Shown: positions 33,865 through 43,297, counted from the stretch's first letter. The stretch: 51,909 nt of DNA from Pseudomonadales bacterium (GCA_022968985.1 JALJPK010000018.1:1-51909), one strand, 5' to 3'. A program made the numbers and translations. Notes: a model not told the origin generated them from the letters alone.

Positions 33865-34476
33865 TTACTTAATTTCTAATAATTCGATATCAAAAATTAA
33901 TGTAGCGAATGGACCAATTTTTCCACCAGCGCCTTGCTCACCATAAGCTAGGTTGTAAGGAATAGTTAAACGCCATTTTGAGCCTGTAGTCATTAATAAT
34001 AATGCTTCAGTCCAGCCAGCAATTACGCCGCCAACAGGGAATTCAGCAGGTTGTCCACGATCATATGAACTATCGAAAACTTCACCGTTGATTAATGTGC
34101 CGTGGTAATGAGTGCTAACTGTGTCAGATGCAGTTGGGATTGCGCCTTCGCCAGTTGTCAGTACTTCATATTGTAGACCTGAATCAGTAACGATTACGCC
34201 ATCACGTTTAGCATTTTCTTCTAAAAACAAAGTACCTTCAGCAGATTGTTCTTTTGACTGTTCAGCTTGTTTTGATTGCATTTGTTCGTTGATCATTTGA
34301 AATGCTTTTTCTAGATCTTCTTGAGGTACTACTGACTCTGTACCAGCAAATGAATCTTGTACACCTTGAATTAAAGCTTGAATATCAAGCCCTTCAAATG
34401 GGTTAGCAGATAATTGATCGCCAAAATTACGGCCAATGCCATAGCTTGCTTGTTGTTCAGGTAGTTTATAAGACAT
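33865..34476 (-). CDS. fklB: FKBP-type peptidyl-prolyl isomerase, FklB/FkpA-like
   Basis: A 203-residue protein close in length and layout to E. coli FklB (FKBP22). The N-terminal helical dimerisation region starts YKLPEQQASYGIGRNFGDQ, and the C-terminal FKBP domain has TDSGLQYEVLTTGEG, VSTHYHGTLINGEVFDSSYD, FPVGGVIAGWTEAL and IPYNLAYGEQGAGGKIGP. It lacks a signal peptide, so it is cytoplasmic. It assists proline isomerisation in folding. It is convergent with the barrel gene after 12 bp. Confidence 0.93.
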   Translation of the reverse strand: MSYKLPEQQASYGIGRNFGDQLSANPFEGLDIQALIQGVQDSFAGTESVVPQEDLEKAFQMINEQMQSKQAEQSKEQSAEGTLFLEENAKRDGVIVTDSGLQYEVLTTGEGAIPTASDTVSTHYHGTLINGEVFDSSYDRGQPAEFPVGGVIAGWTEALLLMTTGSKWRLTIPYNLAYGEQGAGGKIGPFATLIFDIELLEIK

Positions 34477-34641
34477 AATGTTCTCTTATGTTGAGTTTAT
34501 AAGTATCAGCTAGTGACGCTGTAACTAGATAATTGTTAGGTAATAAAGTGCTGATAATTGGGGGTGGTTTTATTTGTTTCAAGCCCTACTAGTATATAAT
34601 ATTCAAATTATTTAACTTAGTTTAAAAGTGTGATGATATTA

Positions 34642-36048
34642 ATGAATAAAACATGGTTACTATTTCTTGTATATTTTATAAGTTTACCTGTATTTTCAGG
34701 TGATGAATTTTGGAAATGGCAAGAGGATCACAAAAAAAATAGATTGATTCCAGATGTCGAACTATCCGTGGATGACATTCAATATATAGACAACTTAAAA
34801 GTGAATTGGGCCGAGGTCGCTGTGAAAAACGATCGTTTTAAACCAATTGATTTTCCTATTAAGTTACCTGTAAAAAACAATATTCAACCAAAGTTATTTA
34901 ATTCTGCAAAGACTATTCAAAATATAATTACGCCTGTGGAGCTATTGGAAACACCTTATATTCTTACTAAGCGTATCGCGTTTGATTTCTATCAGCATAA
35001 TCTAAAAATTAAAGATTCAGTTAATTGGACAATGAATACTGATATTAAAAGTGAAAAAGACGTTATTTTGTATTGGCAGTATTTTTCAAGTCAGTCGTCT
35101 GAAATACTTTTGGGTCAATTTTTGATGTTAAAAGAGACGTTACATTTAAATGATTGGGACTATGCATTTATGTTGTTTCAATACAGTAAAATATGGCAGA
35201 AATCTTTAAATTCACAATTATTACAGACTCAATACTTATTAGTGCAATCGGGTTATAAAGTGCATATAGGGTTTGATGAGAGTTCACTGCAGTTATTAAT
35301 GAATACTCAGCATGAAATTCTAAATGAAAATTACGTACTAGATGAGCGTTATAAACGTTGGTATGTTATGAATTTCACAAAAGATATTAAGGTGTTATCT
35401 AGCATAAAATGGATGAATCAATCTCATAAAAAGTCGAAAGAAATTTTTGAATTAAGAATGAATCCAGATCTTAACTTAGGAGGGCAATGGGAAAATAAAT
35501 TGTTCAATTATCAAATTGGAAATGAACAATTTGATATCTACGTGCCTTTTAATAAAACAATGATAAGTCATTATAAAACATATCCTATTTTATCGGTTTC
35601 GAGTTATGTAAATAACGAGATTCATAATGTTATAAAACAATCGATTGTGGATCAAATAATTGAAAACATAGATATCAATAATGAAGAGCAGGCAATTAAC
35701 TTTTTATTGAATTTTGTGCAAACATTAATACCAAATAACGAGTCGTTAATTCAAAGTAAACCAAAGTTATTTCAACAAGTTGTGTTTTCAGGGAAGGTCA
35801 GTGTTTATGAAAATATTTTGTTATTTAAAGCGTTAGTTGACGAAATAACTGGGCATTATATGATGGTTGTGGAATATGAAAAGTATTTATCGGTGGGTGT
35901 TAAGTTGAGCGAAACACATAAATTAAAGACATTTCATGTTAATTTGGTCGATTATGTTTTTGCTGATCCTTCTTATTTGAATGGATTATTAGGCGAAAAA
36001 ATGCCAATTGAAGAAAATCCTTTTGTCCAATGGCATTCTTTGTACTAA
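34642..36048 (+). CDS. Exported transglutaminase-like protein lacking catalytic residues
   Basis: About 468 residues with a signal peptide (LLFLVYFISLPVFSG). Start choice is uncertain: GTG 34630, ATG 34633 or ATG 34642, none with a clear ribosome binding site. The C-terminal part follows the pattern of periplasmic transglutaminase-like proteins: AINFLLNFVQTLI near 350, LLFKALVDEITGH after residue 391, and FADPSYLNGLLGEKMP near the end. The catalytic DCEDR segment is replaced by SVYEN (Cys equivalent is Val388) and the expected His in YPGHV is Tyr415. I infer a pseudoenzyme or a very divergent member. It overlaps the next, convergent gene by 4 bp. Confidence 0.6.
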   Translation: MNKTWLLFLVYFISLPVFSGDEFWKWQEDHKKNRLIPDVELSVDDIQYIDNLKVNWAEVAVKNDRFKPIDFPIKLPVKNNIQPKLFNSAKTIQNIITPVELLETPYILTKRIAFDFYQHNLKIKDSVNWTMNTDIKSEKDVILYWQYFSSQSSEILLGQFLMLKETLHLNDWDYAFMLFQYSKIWQKSLNSQLLQTQYLLVQSGYKVHIGFDESSLQLLMNTQHEILNENYVLDERYKRWYVMNFTKDIKVLSSIKWMNQSHKKSKEIFELRMNPDLNLGGQWENKLFNYQIGNEQFDIYVPFNKTMISHYKTYPILSVSSYVNNEIHNVIKQSIVDQIIENIDINNEEQAINFLLNFVQTLIPNNESLIQSKPKLFQQVVFSGKVSVYENILLFKALVDEITGHYMMVVEYEKYLSVGVKLSETHKLKTFHVNLVDYVFADPSYLNGLLGEKMPIEENPFVQWHSLY

Positions 36049-36509
36049 ATTTGACCTGTAATCGCTTGAATACGTTGTTCAGTAATCGTTTGGATACAGT
36101 GTTTTAATGATGATTTTGTTATTTTTGAACAAGTTTGTGCTCTTAACGTTATCCAGTCAACTTGCTTTAAAATAGGGTGTGCACTTGTTTTATTAGCGTT
36201 TTCCCATTTTTTTAGAATGAAATTGAGGCGTTTGTCCTGATCACTTAAGTCAACATCGGCGCATATAGATTGTTCGATTATGTTGGTAGTACTTTCACAA
36301 TTTACATTATTAGATAAATGATCAAATGCAAAGGATTGTGTTTGAGTTGTTTTAACTGTTGTTGATACTTTTTTCTCTTTAATCGTGCTGGGTTTTGCTG
36401 GTGCAGGTGCTGTATTTGTATTGCTACTTGGTTTTACAATTTGTTTGAAGTCACTTTTGATTTGCTCAAAACTTTGAGATAACCAGTCTTTATCTTTATT
36501 AGAATACAA
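36045..36509 (-). CDS. LprI/DUF1311-like protein without signal peptide
   Basis: A 154-residue protein. The C-terminal 85 residues fit the LprI (DUF1311) pattern: NCESTTNIIEQSICADVDLS, DKRLNFILKKW, VDWITLRAQTC, HCIQTITEQRIQ, with four cysteines at family positions. Secreted LprI proteins inhibit lysozyme, but here the N-terminus is polar, rich in Lys, Pro, Thr and Ala, with no signal. I use the TTG at 36509 because AAGGA precedes it by about eight bases; no ATG exists upstream before the stop of the preceding DUF455 gene. Confidence 0.65.
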   Translation of the reverse strand: MYSNKDKDWLSQSFEQIKSDFKQIVKPSSNTNTAPAPAKPSTIKEKKVSTTVKTTQTQSFAFDHLSNNVNCESTTNIIEQSICADVDLSDQDKRLNFILKKWENANKTSAHPILKQVDWITLRAQTCSKITKSSLKHCIQTITEQRIQAITGQI

Positions 36510-36560
36510 AATATATCCTTGTAGACCACATATTATATTAATATGAAAATAATGAAGTTC

Positions 36561-37394
36561 TTAGACATGTTTCACCTTGTTTTTATTTATTTTGAAATCG
36601 TTATCCATTCTTTCAAGTTCATTTATCTCAAACTCACTAAAACCAGACGCTAATCTCGCTTCACGATTGAATGGGCCTTTTGGCGGATTTTTCAAATATC
36701 GCTGAACTAATTGTATAAAGGTTTGATCGCTATTAATTTGTTGTCTGTCACATTCGTGCTTAAACCATCTAGTAGAGGAGCTAATATGACCAATCTCTTC
36801 ATTAGCTATAATATTTAAAGTATTAACCATTTTTTTGTCGCCAATAGCTAAAAAACGAGGGATAACAATTGGCACTGCATCTAAAGCCCTAGCTTCTAGT
36901 ATTCTATGCACAACTCCCATGCGTTCTAATAAATTGTGCCTTGTTGTACGTGCCATTCCCCAAAGCTCACCATGCGCTTTAAAATCGCCATACTCAAAGC
37001 CTAGTATCTTTAAGGATTCACACAATAAAATAAAATGCGTCGCTTCTTCTTTTGCGCATTGAACCCAATCACGATAATAATCATTTGGCAGTCCGCGATA
37101 TCTGTAAACACTGTCCCAAGCTAAATTGACGGCTGTTAACTCAATATGCGCTAAAGCATGAATGGCACTTGCTTTGCCATACAATTTCTTAAATGGGTAA
37201 TATTTGACATCTTGTGGGCCAACAATTATTGGTTTGTCTTCTCTGCCAGGGTCGAGGTAATCAATAATTGGACTACCTTCATCCCAGCTAAGTTTATCTT
37301 GTTCAAATAAAGAAGCGCACTCAATGGTTAATGCGATTTTCTCATGGGGGTTTTGGCATAAGAATATTTTTTGAGCGTGCTCGAATAAGTTCAA
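36561..37394 (-). CDS. DUF455 ferritin-like protein
   Basis: A 277-residue all-helical protein of the DUF455 family. Putative di-metal ligands appear in AIHALAHIELTAVNLAWD near residue 80, KEEATHFILLCESL near 116, ILEARALDAVP and ANEEIGHISSS near 205, the E..H pairs of the ferritin-like/MiaE fold. WGMARTTRHNLLERMGVVHR is also conserved in the family. Function is unknown. It is divergent from lepB and is followed on the same strand by the LprI-like gene. Confidence 0.88.
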   Translation of the reverse strand: MNLFEHAQKIFLCQNPHEKIALTIECASLFEQDKLSWDEGSPIIDYLDPGREDKPIIVGPQDVKYYPFKKLYGKASAIHALAHIELTAVNLAWDSVYRYRGLPNDYYRDWVQCAKEEATHFILLCESLKILGFEYGDFKAHGELWGMARTTRHNLLERMGVVHRILEARALDAVPIVIPRFLAIGDKKMVNTLNIIANEEIGHISSSTRWFKHECDRQQINSDQTFIQLVQRYLKNPPKGPFNREARLASGFSEFEINELERMDNDFKINKNKVKHV

Positions 37395-37532
37395 AAGTAG
37401 GCCTTGGACATGGTTTGTGTAATTTAGAGCTTGTTATTTTACCTTATTTTGCAAAATAAAGGTCGTAGAAATTAGTGTACATTATAGTTGTTACCCAGTA
37501 GCCTTGCGCGAGATTAAAAATGAGGTCTTTTG

Positions 37533-38222
37533 ATGCTATTTAATTTACGAAAGCATTTGTTTGAATTTAAAGGATTTTTACTGTTAGTTCTATTAATGTT
37601 GATTGTTCGATCCAGTATAGTGGATTGGAATGCTGTGCCAACAGCTTCAATGAAACCCACAATAATCGAAGGAGACAGAGTAATAGTTGATAAGCTAGCT
37701 TATGATGTGCGAGTGCCTTTTATTAAATGGTCAATGATAAAGTTAGCTGACCCTGATCGAGGTGATATTGTAGTTATTAATTCCGGTAAAGCTAATAAAC
37801 GCTTAATAAAACGAATTTTAGCAGTACCTGGTGATCGTATTGCTTTGTTTGATAATGAAGTAATTGTAAATGATAAAAAATTAGATTATCAAAAAATTGC
37901 AACTCTGCATGATAAATTTGGTAGTTTTTTCGAGCGAATTGAGACTATCAAAACTAGCTCAGGCATAGAGGTGTCTTATTTAATTCGAGTCTATGTAAAT
38001 CAAAAAAACGTTTCCCCACTTAAAAATATGGATGTTATTACCATTCCCGATGGTTATTATTTTGTGATGGGTGATAATCGACATAAAAGTGATGATTCTC
38101 GATTAAACTTAAAATTAGTTCCACGCAATGAAATAACGGGCAAAGCATCGAGTATTGCTTTCTCTTTGGATTACGCTAATTATTATTTGCCTAGGAAGTT
38201 AAGGTGGTGGGTCCCACTATAG
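37533..38222 (+). CDS. lepB: Signal peptidase I
   Basis: A 229-residue serine-lysine protease that cleaves Sec signal peptides. One N-terminal membrane helix (residues 16-30) is followed by the catalytic serine in VPTASMKPT, the lysine in KRLIKRILAVPGD and the family block YYFVMGDNRHKSDDSR. It is shorter than the 324-residue E. coli LepB and has one membrane helix. I use the ATG at 37533 with GAGGT six bases upstream. It is not next to lepA or rnc, so it may be an additional signal peptidase. Confidence 0.93.
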   Translation: MLFNLRKHLFEFKGFLLLVLLMLIVRSSIVDWNAVPTASMKPTIIEGDRVIVDKLAYDVRVPFIKWSMIKLADPDRGDIVVINSGKANKRLIKRILAVPGDRIALFDNEVIVNDKKLDYQKIATLHDKFGSFFERIETIKTSSGIEVSYLIRVYVNQKNVSPLKNMDVITIPDGYYFVMGDNRHKSDDSRLNLKLVPRNEITGKASSIAFSLDYANYYLPRKLRWWVPL

Positions 38223-38299
38223 GCTTCTAAGGCTAATTACCTGTCAAATAAATGACTTTTGTTTATCTGTCAATTTACTGACGCTCTTGCCTGGTCTAA

Positions 38300-38620
38300 C
38301 TATAGGCTGATAGGTGAGCCTAAAAATACATATCCCGTTATGCTGACCAATGAAACAAAGAGTAAAACCCAGGCAAGTTTTGATTGTTTGATTATATATT
38401 TAGTTTCAATTTCCACGCTGTTTGCATTTGCTGTCTTCTTTTTAAATTTATCTTGTTCACGTAATTTTGCTTTATGTTGTTTCTTGTATTGCTCTATTCC
38501 TTTTTGAATACCCTGAGTGATCAATTTAGTTTGTTGTTTGGTTTGATTGGGTTTTTTAATCGAATTGGCAATTTTATTTGCCTCTTCTGAGGTTTTGTTA
38601 TTTGATGGTTTCATATACAT
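38300..38620 (-). CDS. DUF2956-family small membrane protein
   Basis: A 106-residue protein. The basic N-terminal half (TSEEANKIANSIKKPNQTK, QTKLITQGIQKGIEQYKKQ) fits DUF2956, and a single transmembrane helix spans about residues 83-102. Function unknown. The alternative ATG at 38614 would remove two residues. An overlapping plus-strand frame at 38259-38507 is its mirror image and not a gene. Confidence 0.8.
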   Translation of the reverse strand: MYMKPSNNKTSEEANKIANSIKKPNQTKQQTKLITQGIQKGIEQYKKQHKAKLREQDKFKKKTANANSVEIETKYIIKQSKLAWVLLFVSLVSITGYVFLGSPISL

Positions 38621-38820
38621 TATTAGTTAGAATTAAAAATAAATAGGATAAACACTTGATTTTAAAAGTAAATATATAATTTACATTTAAAATTGGGCAT
38701 GAAAATTGCTTAGTTAAATGTAGTGACAATTTTTTGAATTTTTTGAATTTTTTAGAAGTGCCTAAGCGGTAAATATAGGCACTTTAAATTTATCATTTTT
38801 ACATTACACGGAGACAAGTT

Positions 38821-39006
38821 ATGTCGATGAATTTATTACAGGTTGAGTTGAAGAACATTGAAAATCACGGTTTAAATAAACCAGCTGAAGTAAGTGAAAC
38901 TAAACGAGATCGAAACCATAGGAAATTAGCTGCAAGACGAGCAGTAGAAGAGCATCTAGAAAGACAGCGATTAAAGGATGATTTTGCAATGGAGTTGCTT
39001 GATTAA
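38821..39006 (+). CDS. PA3496-like small basic protein
   Basis: A 61-residue protein with a GGAG ribosome binding site before ATG 38821. The C-terminal RNHRKLAARRAVEEHLERQR and LKDDFAMELLD resemble the short PA3496-type proteins of Gammaproteobacteria, linked by annotation to envelope integrity. It is followed by a strong terminator, so the gene is monocistronic. Confidence 0.75.
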   Translation: MSMNLLQVELKNIENHGLNKPAEVSETKRDRNHRKLAARRAVEEHLERQRLKDDFAMELLD

Positions 39007-39033
39007 ATAAATTAAACCCCATACCGATCTTTT

Positions 39034-39068
39034 AAAAAGGCAGATATTAGTTTATCTGCCTTTTTTTT
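39034..39068 (+). terminator. Rho-independent terminator
   Basis: AAAAAGGCAGATA pairs with TATCTGCC and a run of eight T residues across a short loop, 28 bp after the PA3496-like gene. Confidence 0.93.
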
Positions 39069-39192
39069 GCCGTATGTTTTTATGCTTAAACCCAGACATC
39101 GCCTCATTGTGTATTTTTGTTATATCTCTTGTAAACTCAACAACGGCTACTAATCTAAATGATACAAATGTATCTATGGTTACGAGTGGGTT

Positions 39193-39555
39193 ATGTCAAA
39201 TATTTTAACAGTTGATGATAATGATGCGATGAGAAGGATGATATCTCATACATTATGTTTAGGTGGTTATGTGGTTGCTGAGGCACCGAGTGCTCAAGAT
39301 GCACTTGATAAAATGGAAAATCAATCATTTGATCTAATTATTACAGATATGAATATGCCGAACATGAATGGCATTGAATTTACCAAAGCCATACGCCAAT
39401 TAAATAACCATAGAACAGTGCCTGTTTTAATTTTATCCACTGAAAATAAAGAATCCTTAAAAAAAAATGCATCAACAGCTGGTGCAAATGGGTGGATCGT
39501 TAAACCATTTTCTCCAACAGATTTAATAGATAAGGTGAGGAGTGTCATTCATTAA
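39193..39555 (+). CDS. CheY-like single-domain response regulator
   Basis: A 120-residue receiver domain with no output domain. The acidic pair is in TVDDND, the phosphoacceptor Asp in IITDMNMPNMNG (about residue 53), the Ser/Thr switch in ILSTEN and the lysine in IVKPFSP. It resembles chemotaxis-linked receivers. No kinase is adjacent, so its partner is elsewhere. The next gene starts 41 bp downstream. Confidence 0.92.
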   Translation: MSNILTVDDNDAMRRMISHTLCLGGYVVAEAPSAQDALDKMENQSFDLIITDMNMPNMNGIEFTKAIRQLNNHRTVPVLILSTENKESLKKNASTAGANGWIVKPFSPTDLIDKVRSVIH

Positions 39556-39596
39556 TGGCATGTATTTAATTTATTGTGTAATCAGAAGTAAATGAA

Positions 39597-42347
39597 ATGA
39601 AGAATTCAATATACCTATTTTTTGTATGCGCCATGCTCTCTTGTCAATCGGATAATATTGAGTTGCAAGTAGATAAATATAATCTGGATCTGAGGCAAAA
39701 GTCAGTTTCAATTATTAGTGATGTAGTATTAGATTTTTCTGCAAGAGCATATGTGGATGGTGTTCGTTTAAGTTGGACACTTAATGCTTCTGATTCACAA
39801 GTCATGCTACGAAATAGTTCTTTTTCTCCAATAAATGCAATACAAGAAGGTGAGCTGATTTATAGAGGAGTTAACGACTTTTTTGAAGATGTAAGCGCCG
39901 AGTTAGCGGTCGATAATATATATTATTTTACGCTTTTTACTTTAGGTGATACGGGTGATTACGAGGTGTCTGCCCAGTTAACTATTTCGTTAGATGAGCA
40001 AAGCAGTGTTAATTTATTACCAATTGAATCTTTGATTTATTTAGTGAAAAATGAAAAGGTATTTATAAGCTGGGATTATCCAAATGATATTGAAATTATT
40101 AAATTTGATATTGTCATAAATGATGTATTGATAGCAAGTTCTACAGCCCCTTTTTGGACGGATAGAGCTGCTTTGATAGGTCAGTTTGTCAGTTATGAGG
40201 TATATAGTGTTAACTCTCTTGGGGTGAGGTCAAATTCTGTTATTGGTTTTGATGTCACAATCCCTGAGCCAATTGTTGAGGTTATTATTGAGCCACAAAT
40301 TATTGCAGAGAATAATCAGGCTCAATTGCAATGGAGTATTCCTGAGAGTATTTATTATTTAAAAACATTAGTGTATCGAGATAGTCAGTTAATTTATGAA
40401 GATTTAGAAGGAGTTGGGTTGTTTGTTGATTTGACAGTACTTGATAATCAAACTTACAGCTATTCGTTTTCTCATGTGAATGTTGCTCAAATTGAATCTT
40501 CCCTATATGTAGTTAATGTGACTGTACAGGACACAATAGTACCTGAAAATGTCACTGATTTTTTAGTTGACGCCAGAAATAATCAAGCAAGTATTAGTTG
40601 GGTTTTACCAATTGTCTCTGATTTTGATTCCATTGAATTATATAGAAATGACGTGAATATTTACGCAGGTAATGCAGTTTTTTTTCAGGATTTAGGTGTT
40701 TTGGATTTAGAAAGTGTCATTTATCGTATTCAAGTTTTGGATACATCAGCTAATGTTAGTATCCCTCAGCAAATTAGTACTGTTGTAATTGATGATGTTG
40801 AACCAGTGATAATTGCTGGTTTAAAAGTTGAAATATACGACTCGCAATTAAATGTTCATTGGTTAGAACCAAATGATGATTATTTAAATGTTGAAATTTA
40901 TAGAAGTGAATTACAGATTAATTCGTATGGTGAGGGAGGGCTTGTTCATACGCATACTAATGGCATCGGGCTTAATGGGTTTAAGGATTTAGAGTTAATA
41001 AATGATACTGAATATTTTTATGCTGTTTACGCCTTGGATGCGTCAGGTAATATTTCAGAAATAAATAATTTAAGTGCGACTCCAATTGTTGAGCCTAGTT
41101 TAGATCTTACATTTAATACTCAGGGTTATATAGAGTTTGCGCCTCATGATGGGATGATGACTTATTTGGTCGACAGTCAGATGGACTCTGCGGGAAGATT
41201 GTTATTATTGTGGCAAGATTATAGTTTAAGTCCACCAGGTTATAAAATTGAGCGTTGGTTGTCAGATGGGCAGTTGGATGTCACCTTTGGTCAAATGGGG
41301 CAGGTGATATCAACTGATATGGTAAATGACATTTATCCAGATAAATTGGTTTTAACTGATATTGGTGAAATTATCGTATCGGGTCGAGTGGGTGTTGAAA
41401 TTTCAGATGTGTATATAGCTAAATTTTCACAAGATGGAATAATTAAAAATGGATTTGGTGTAAATGGTGAATTGATAATTGCCGATGTGTTTGGCCTAGG
41501 TAATGGAATATATAATTTGTCAGAAGCCCTTTATGCTAATGGTTCGGTATTTTTGTTGGGTAATGGTTACGATGGTACTTCAAATAACCTATTTGTTATG
41601 AAATTAGATGAACTCACAGGCGCTAAAGATAGTGTGTTTGCTGGTGGAACGGGAATAAGTATTATTGATACTGTTTCGGATAGTTTTAATGAACTTCGTT
41701 CAAAAATAAATGCGGCAGGTCAATTATATATAGTGGGTTCAAATAGTAATACTGCATTACTGTGGCGTTTGACTGATCTAGGGGTGAGTGATGTTACATT
41801 TAATTCAGCAGCACCTATGTCACTTATACAAGATGTTTATTGTACGCAAATTCAAACAGTCGATGATATTTTATTAAATGCAGTTGATGAAATCTATATT
41901 AATCTAGATTGTTACGATAATGTAGGGTTTCAATATTATAAACAAATTCATAATATTGATACAAATGGCAATTATATAAGTGGTTTTGGAAATTCTTCGA
42001 ATGGAATTAGCAACTATTTTTCGGATCCAAGTGGTTATAATTCTAAGGTTGTTTTAGATGATCAAGAACAAATTTGGTCAGTGACCTCTGCTTATTCCGG
42101 GGTGGGAAATGATACAGTTTTAATTAAAATACAGTCCGACGGGATTGTGGATTCAAATTTCCCAAATATATATCAAGATACATTTGGAGTAGGAATTTAT
42201 GAAAATTCCGTTAATTTATTTTGGGATGTTAATAAAAACAAACCCATTATTTTGGGTAGTAAATACAATGGTACTTCAGATGAGTTGTATATGATGCGAT
42301 TGATTACTAAGTCGATAGATTATCTTGCGCCAATAATGAACCCATAA
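39597..42347 (+). CDS. FN3-repeat and delta-60-repeat lipoprotein
   Basis: A 916-residue lipoprotein (lipobox MLSC, Cys16). Residues about 45-500 hold four to five fibronectin type III-like domains (AYVDGVRLSWTLNAS, KVFISWDYP, QAQLQWSIPES, QASISWVLP, QLNVHWLEP). Residues about 505-916 contain delta-60-type repeats that start with LDLTFNTQGYI and LDVTFGQMGQVI and likely form a beta-propeller. Such proteins are surface-exposed adhesion or binding proteins; ligand unknown. The 3' end overlaps the convergent dehydrogenase gene by 41 bp. Confidence 0.85.
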   Translation: MKNSIYLFFVCAMLSCQSDNIELQVDKYNLDLRQKSVSIISDVVLDFSARAYVDGVRLSWTLNASDSQVMLRNSSFSPINAIQEGELIYRGVNDFFEDVSAELAVDNIYYFTLFTLGDTGDYEVSAQLTISLDEQSSVNLLPIESLIYLVKNEKVFISWDYPNDIEIIKFDIVINDVLIASSTAPFWTDRAALIGQFVSYEVYSVNSLGVRSNSVIGFDVTIPEPIVEVIIEPQIIAENNQAQLQWSIPESIYYLKTLVYRDSQLIYEDLEGVGLFVDLTVLDNQTYSYSFSHVNVAQIESSLYVVNVTVQDTIVPENVTDFLVDARNNQASISWVLPIVSDFDSIELYRNDVNIYAGNAVFFQDLGVLDLESVIYRIQVLDTSANVSIPQQISTVVIDDVEPVIIAGLKVEIYDSQLNVHWLEPNDDYLNVEIYRSELQINSYGEGGLVHTHTNGIGLNGFKDLELINDTEYFYAVYALDASGNISEINNLSATPIVEPSLDLTFNTQGYIEFAPHDGMMTYLVDSQMDSAGRLLLLWQDYSLSPPGYKIERWLSDGQLDVTFGQMGQVISTDMVNDIYPDKLVLTDIGEIIVSGRVGVEISDVYIAKFSQDGIIKNGFGVNGELIIADVFGLGNGIYNLSEALYANGSVFLLGNGYDGTSNNLFVMKLDELTGAKDSVFAGGTGISIIDTVSDSFNELRSKINAAGQLYIVGSNSNTALLWRLTDLGVSDVTFNSAAPMSLIQDVYCTQIQTVDDILLNAVDEIYINLDCYDNVGFQYYKQIHNIDTNGNYISGFGNSSNGISNYFSDPSGYNSKVVLDDQEQIWSVTSAYSGVGNDTVLIKIQSDGIVDSNFPNIYQDTFGVGIYENSVNLFWDVNKNKPIILGSKYNGTSDELYMMRLITKSIDYLAPIMNP

Positions 42348-43275
42348 GAAATGCATTAACTTTATCAATAAGTTGATCGGCTAATATTTGCATGGACTCA
42401 GTACTTGCCCAAGCAACGTGCGGAGTTACTAATAAGTTATCTAAATGGATATTTTGGATTACGATGTCATCTTTGTTTGGGGGTTCAATTGGTAATACAT
42501 CAATTCCAGCTCCTGCAATATCATTGTTTTTTAATGCATTTATAAGTGCACTTGAATCTATAATTGGACCTCTAGCTGTATTTATTAATAAACAACTTTT
42601 CTTCATTGTTCTTAATTCTTTGTCACCAATTAGGTTTAAAGTCTGCTCATTTAATGGGGTGTGAATCGATATTATGTCAGATGTCGATAATACTTCATTA
42701 AATCTCAGGCATGATTGTCCGTTAATTTTAACTCTACCAGATGGGCTATGAAAATTAACTTTCATACCAAATACTTCTGCAATTTTCGCTGTTTGTAATG
42801 CAATTGCTCCAGTTCCAATTAGTCCAAGTGTTTTGCCTTTTAATAGCGAGATAGGAGATGTGAAATAACAAAATTGATCAGAGTTTTGCCATTGCCCTTC
42901 TTGGGTGGTTCTATTGTAACTTTTAAGTTGTTTGCTCAGTGCAAGCATTAACATAAAAACATGTTCACTAACTGTGTGGGTCGCATAGTCAACTATATTA
43001 GTGACAGTAATATTATTTCTTTTACAAAACTCTAAATCAACAACGTTAACCCCAGTTGCAGCCACACAAATACATTTTAAGTTTGGTAGTTGTTGTAAAA
43101 TATTTTTATCTAAAATTACTTTGTTCGTAATTACAACGGTGGTTGATTTTAAGCGCTCTACTAGTTGGTTGGGTTTTGTTTGTGGGTATTCAATGTATGT
43201 AAAATGGTTATTCACGTCTTTAAGTTTAATTTGTGGTGCAAGTGTAGCGCGATCAAGAAAAACGATATCAGACAT
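42307..43275 (-). CDS. D-2-hydroxyacid dehydrogenase (glycerate/hydroxypyruvate type)
   Basis: A 322-residue NAD(P)-dependent dehydrogenase. The Rossmann motif is LGLIGTGAIALQTAKIAEVF, and the catalytic Arg, Glu and His are in LINTARGPIID, DVLPIEPP and TPHVAWAS. The N-terminal CVAATGVNVVDL and YATHTVSEHVFMLML segments fit glycerate dehydrogenase/hydroxypyruvate reductase. Exact substrate is unproven. Convergent overlap with the FN3 lipoprotein gene. Confidence 0.9.
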   Translation of the reverse strand: MSDIVFLDRATLAPQIKLKDVNNHFTYIEYPQTKPNQLVERLKSTTVVITNKVILDKNILQQLPNLKCICVAATGVNVVDLEFCKRNNITVTNIVDYATHTVSEHVFMLMLALSKQLKSYNRTTQEGQWQNSDQFCYFTSPISLLKGKTLGLIGTGAIALQTAKIAEVFGMKVNFHSPSGRVKINGQSCLRFNEVLSTSDIISIHTPLNEQTLNLIGDKELRTMKKSCLLINTARGPIIDSSALINALKNNDIAGAGIDVLPIEPPNKDDIVIQNIHLDNLLVTPHVAWASTESMQILADQLIDKVNAFLMGSLLAQDNLST

Positions 43276-43297
43276 GTAAGCTTCCTAAATTTAAGGC

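Noticed and set aside
38259-38507. 82-residue plus-strand frame opposite the DUF2956 gene
   Set aside because: The minus strand encodes a recognisable DUF2956 protein; the plus-strand frame has a cysteine/phenylalanine-rich shadow composition and no ribosome binding site.
39435-39445. Additional DnaA box in the CheY-like gene (TTATCCACT)
   Set aside because: A single mismatched copy inside a coding region, without others near it.
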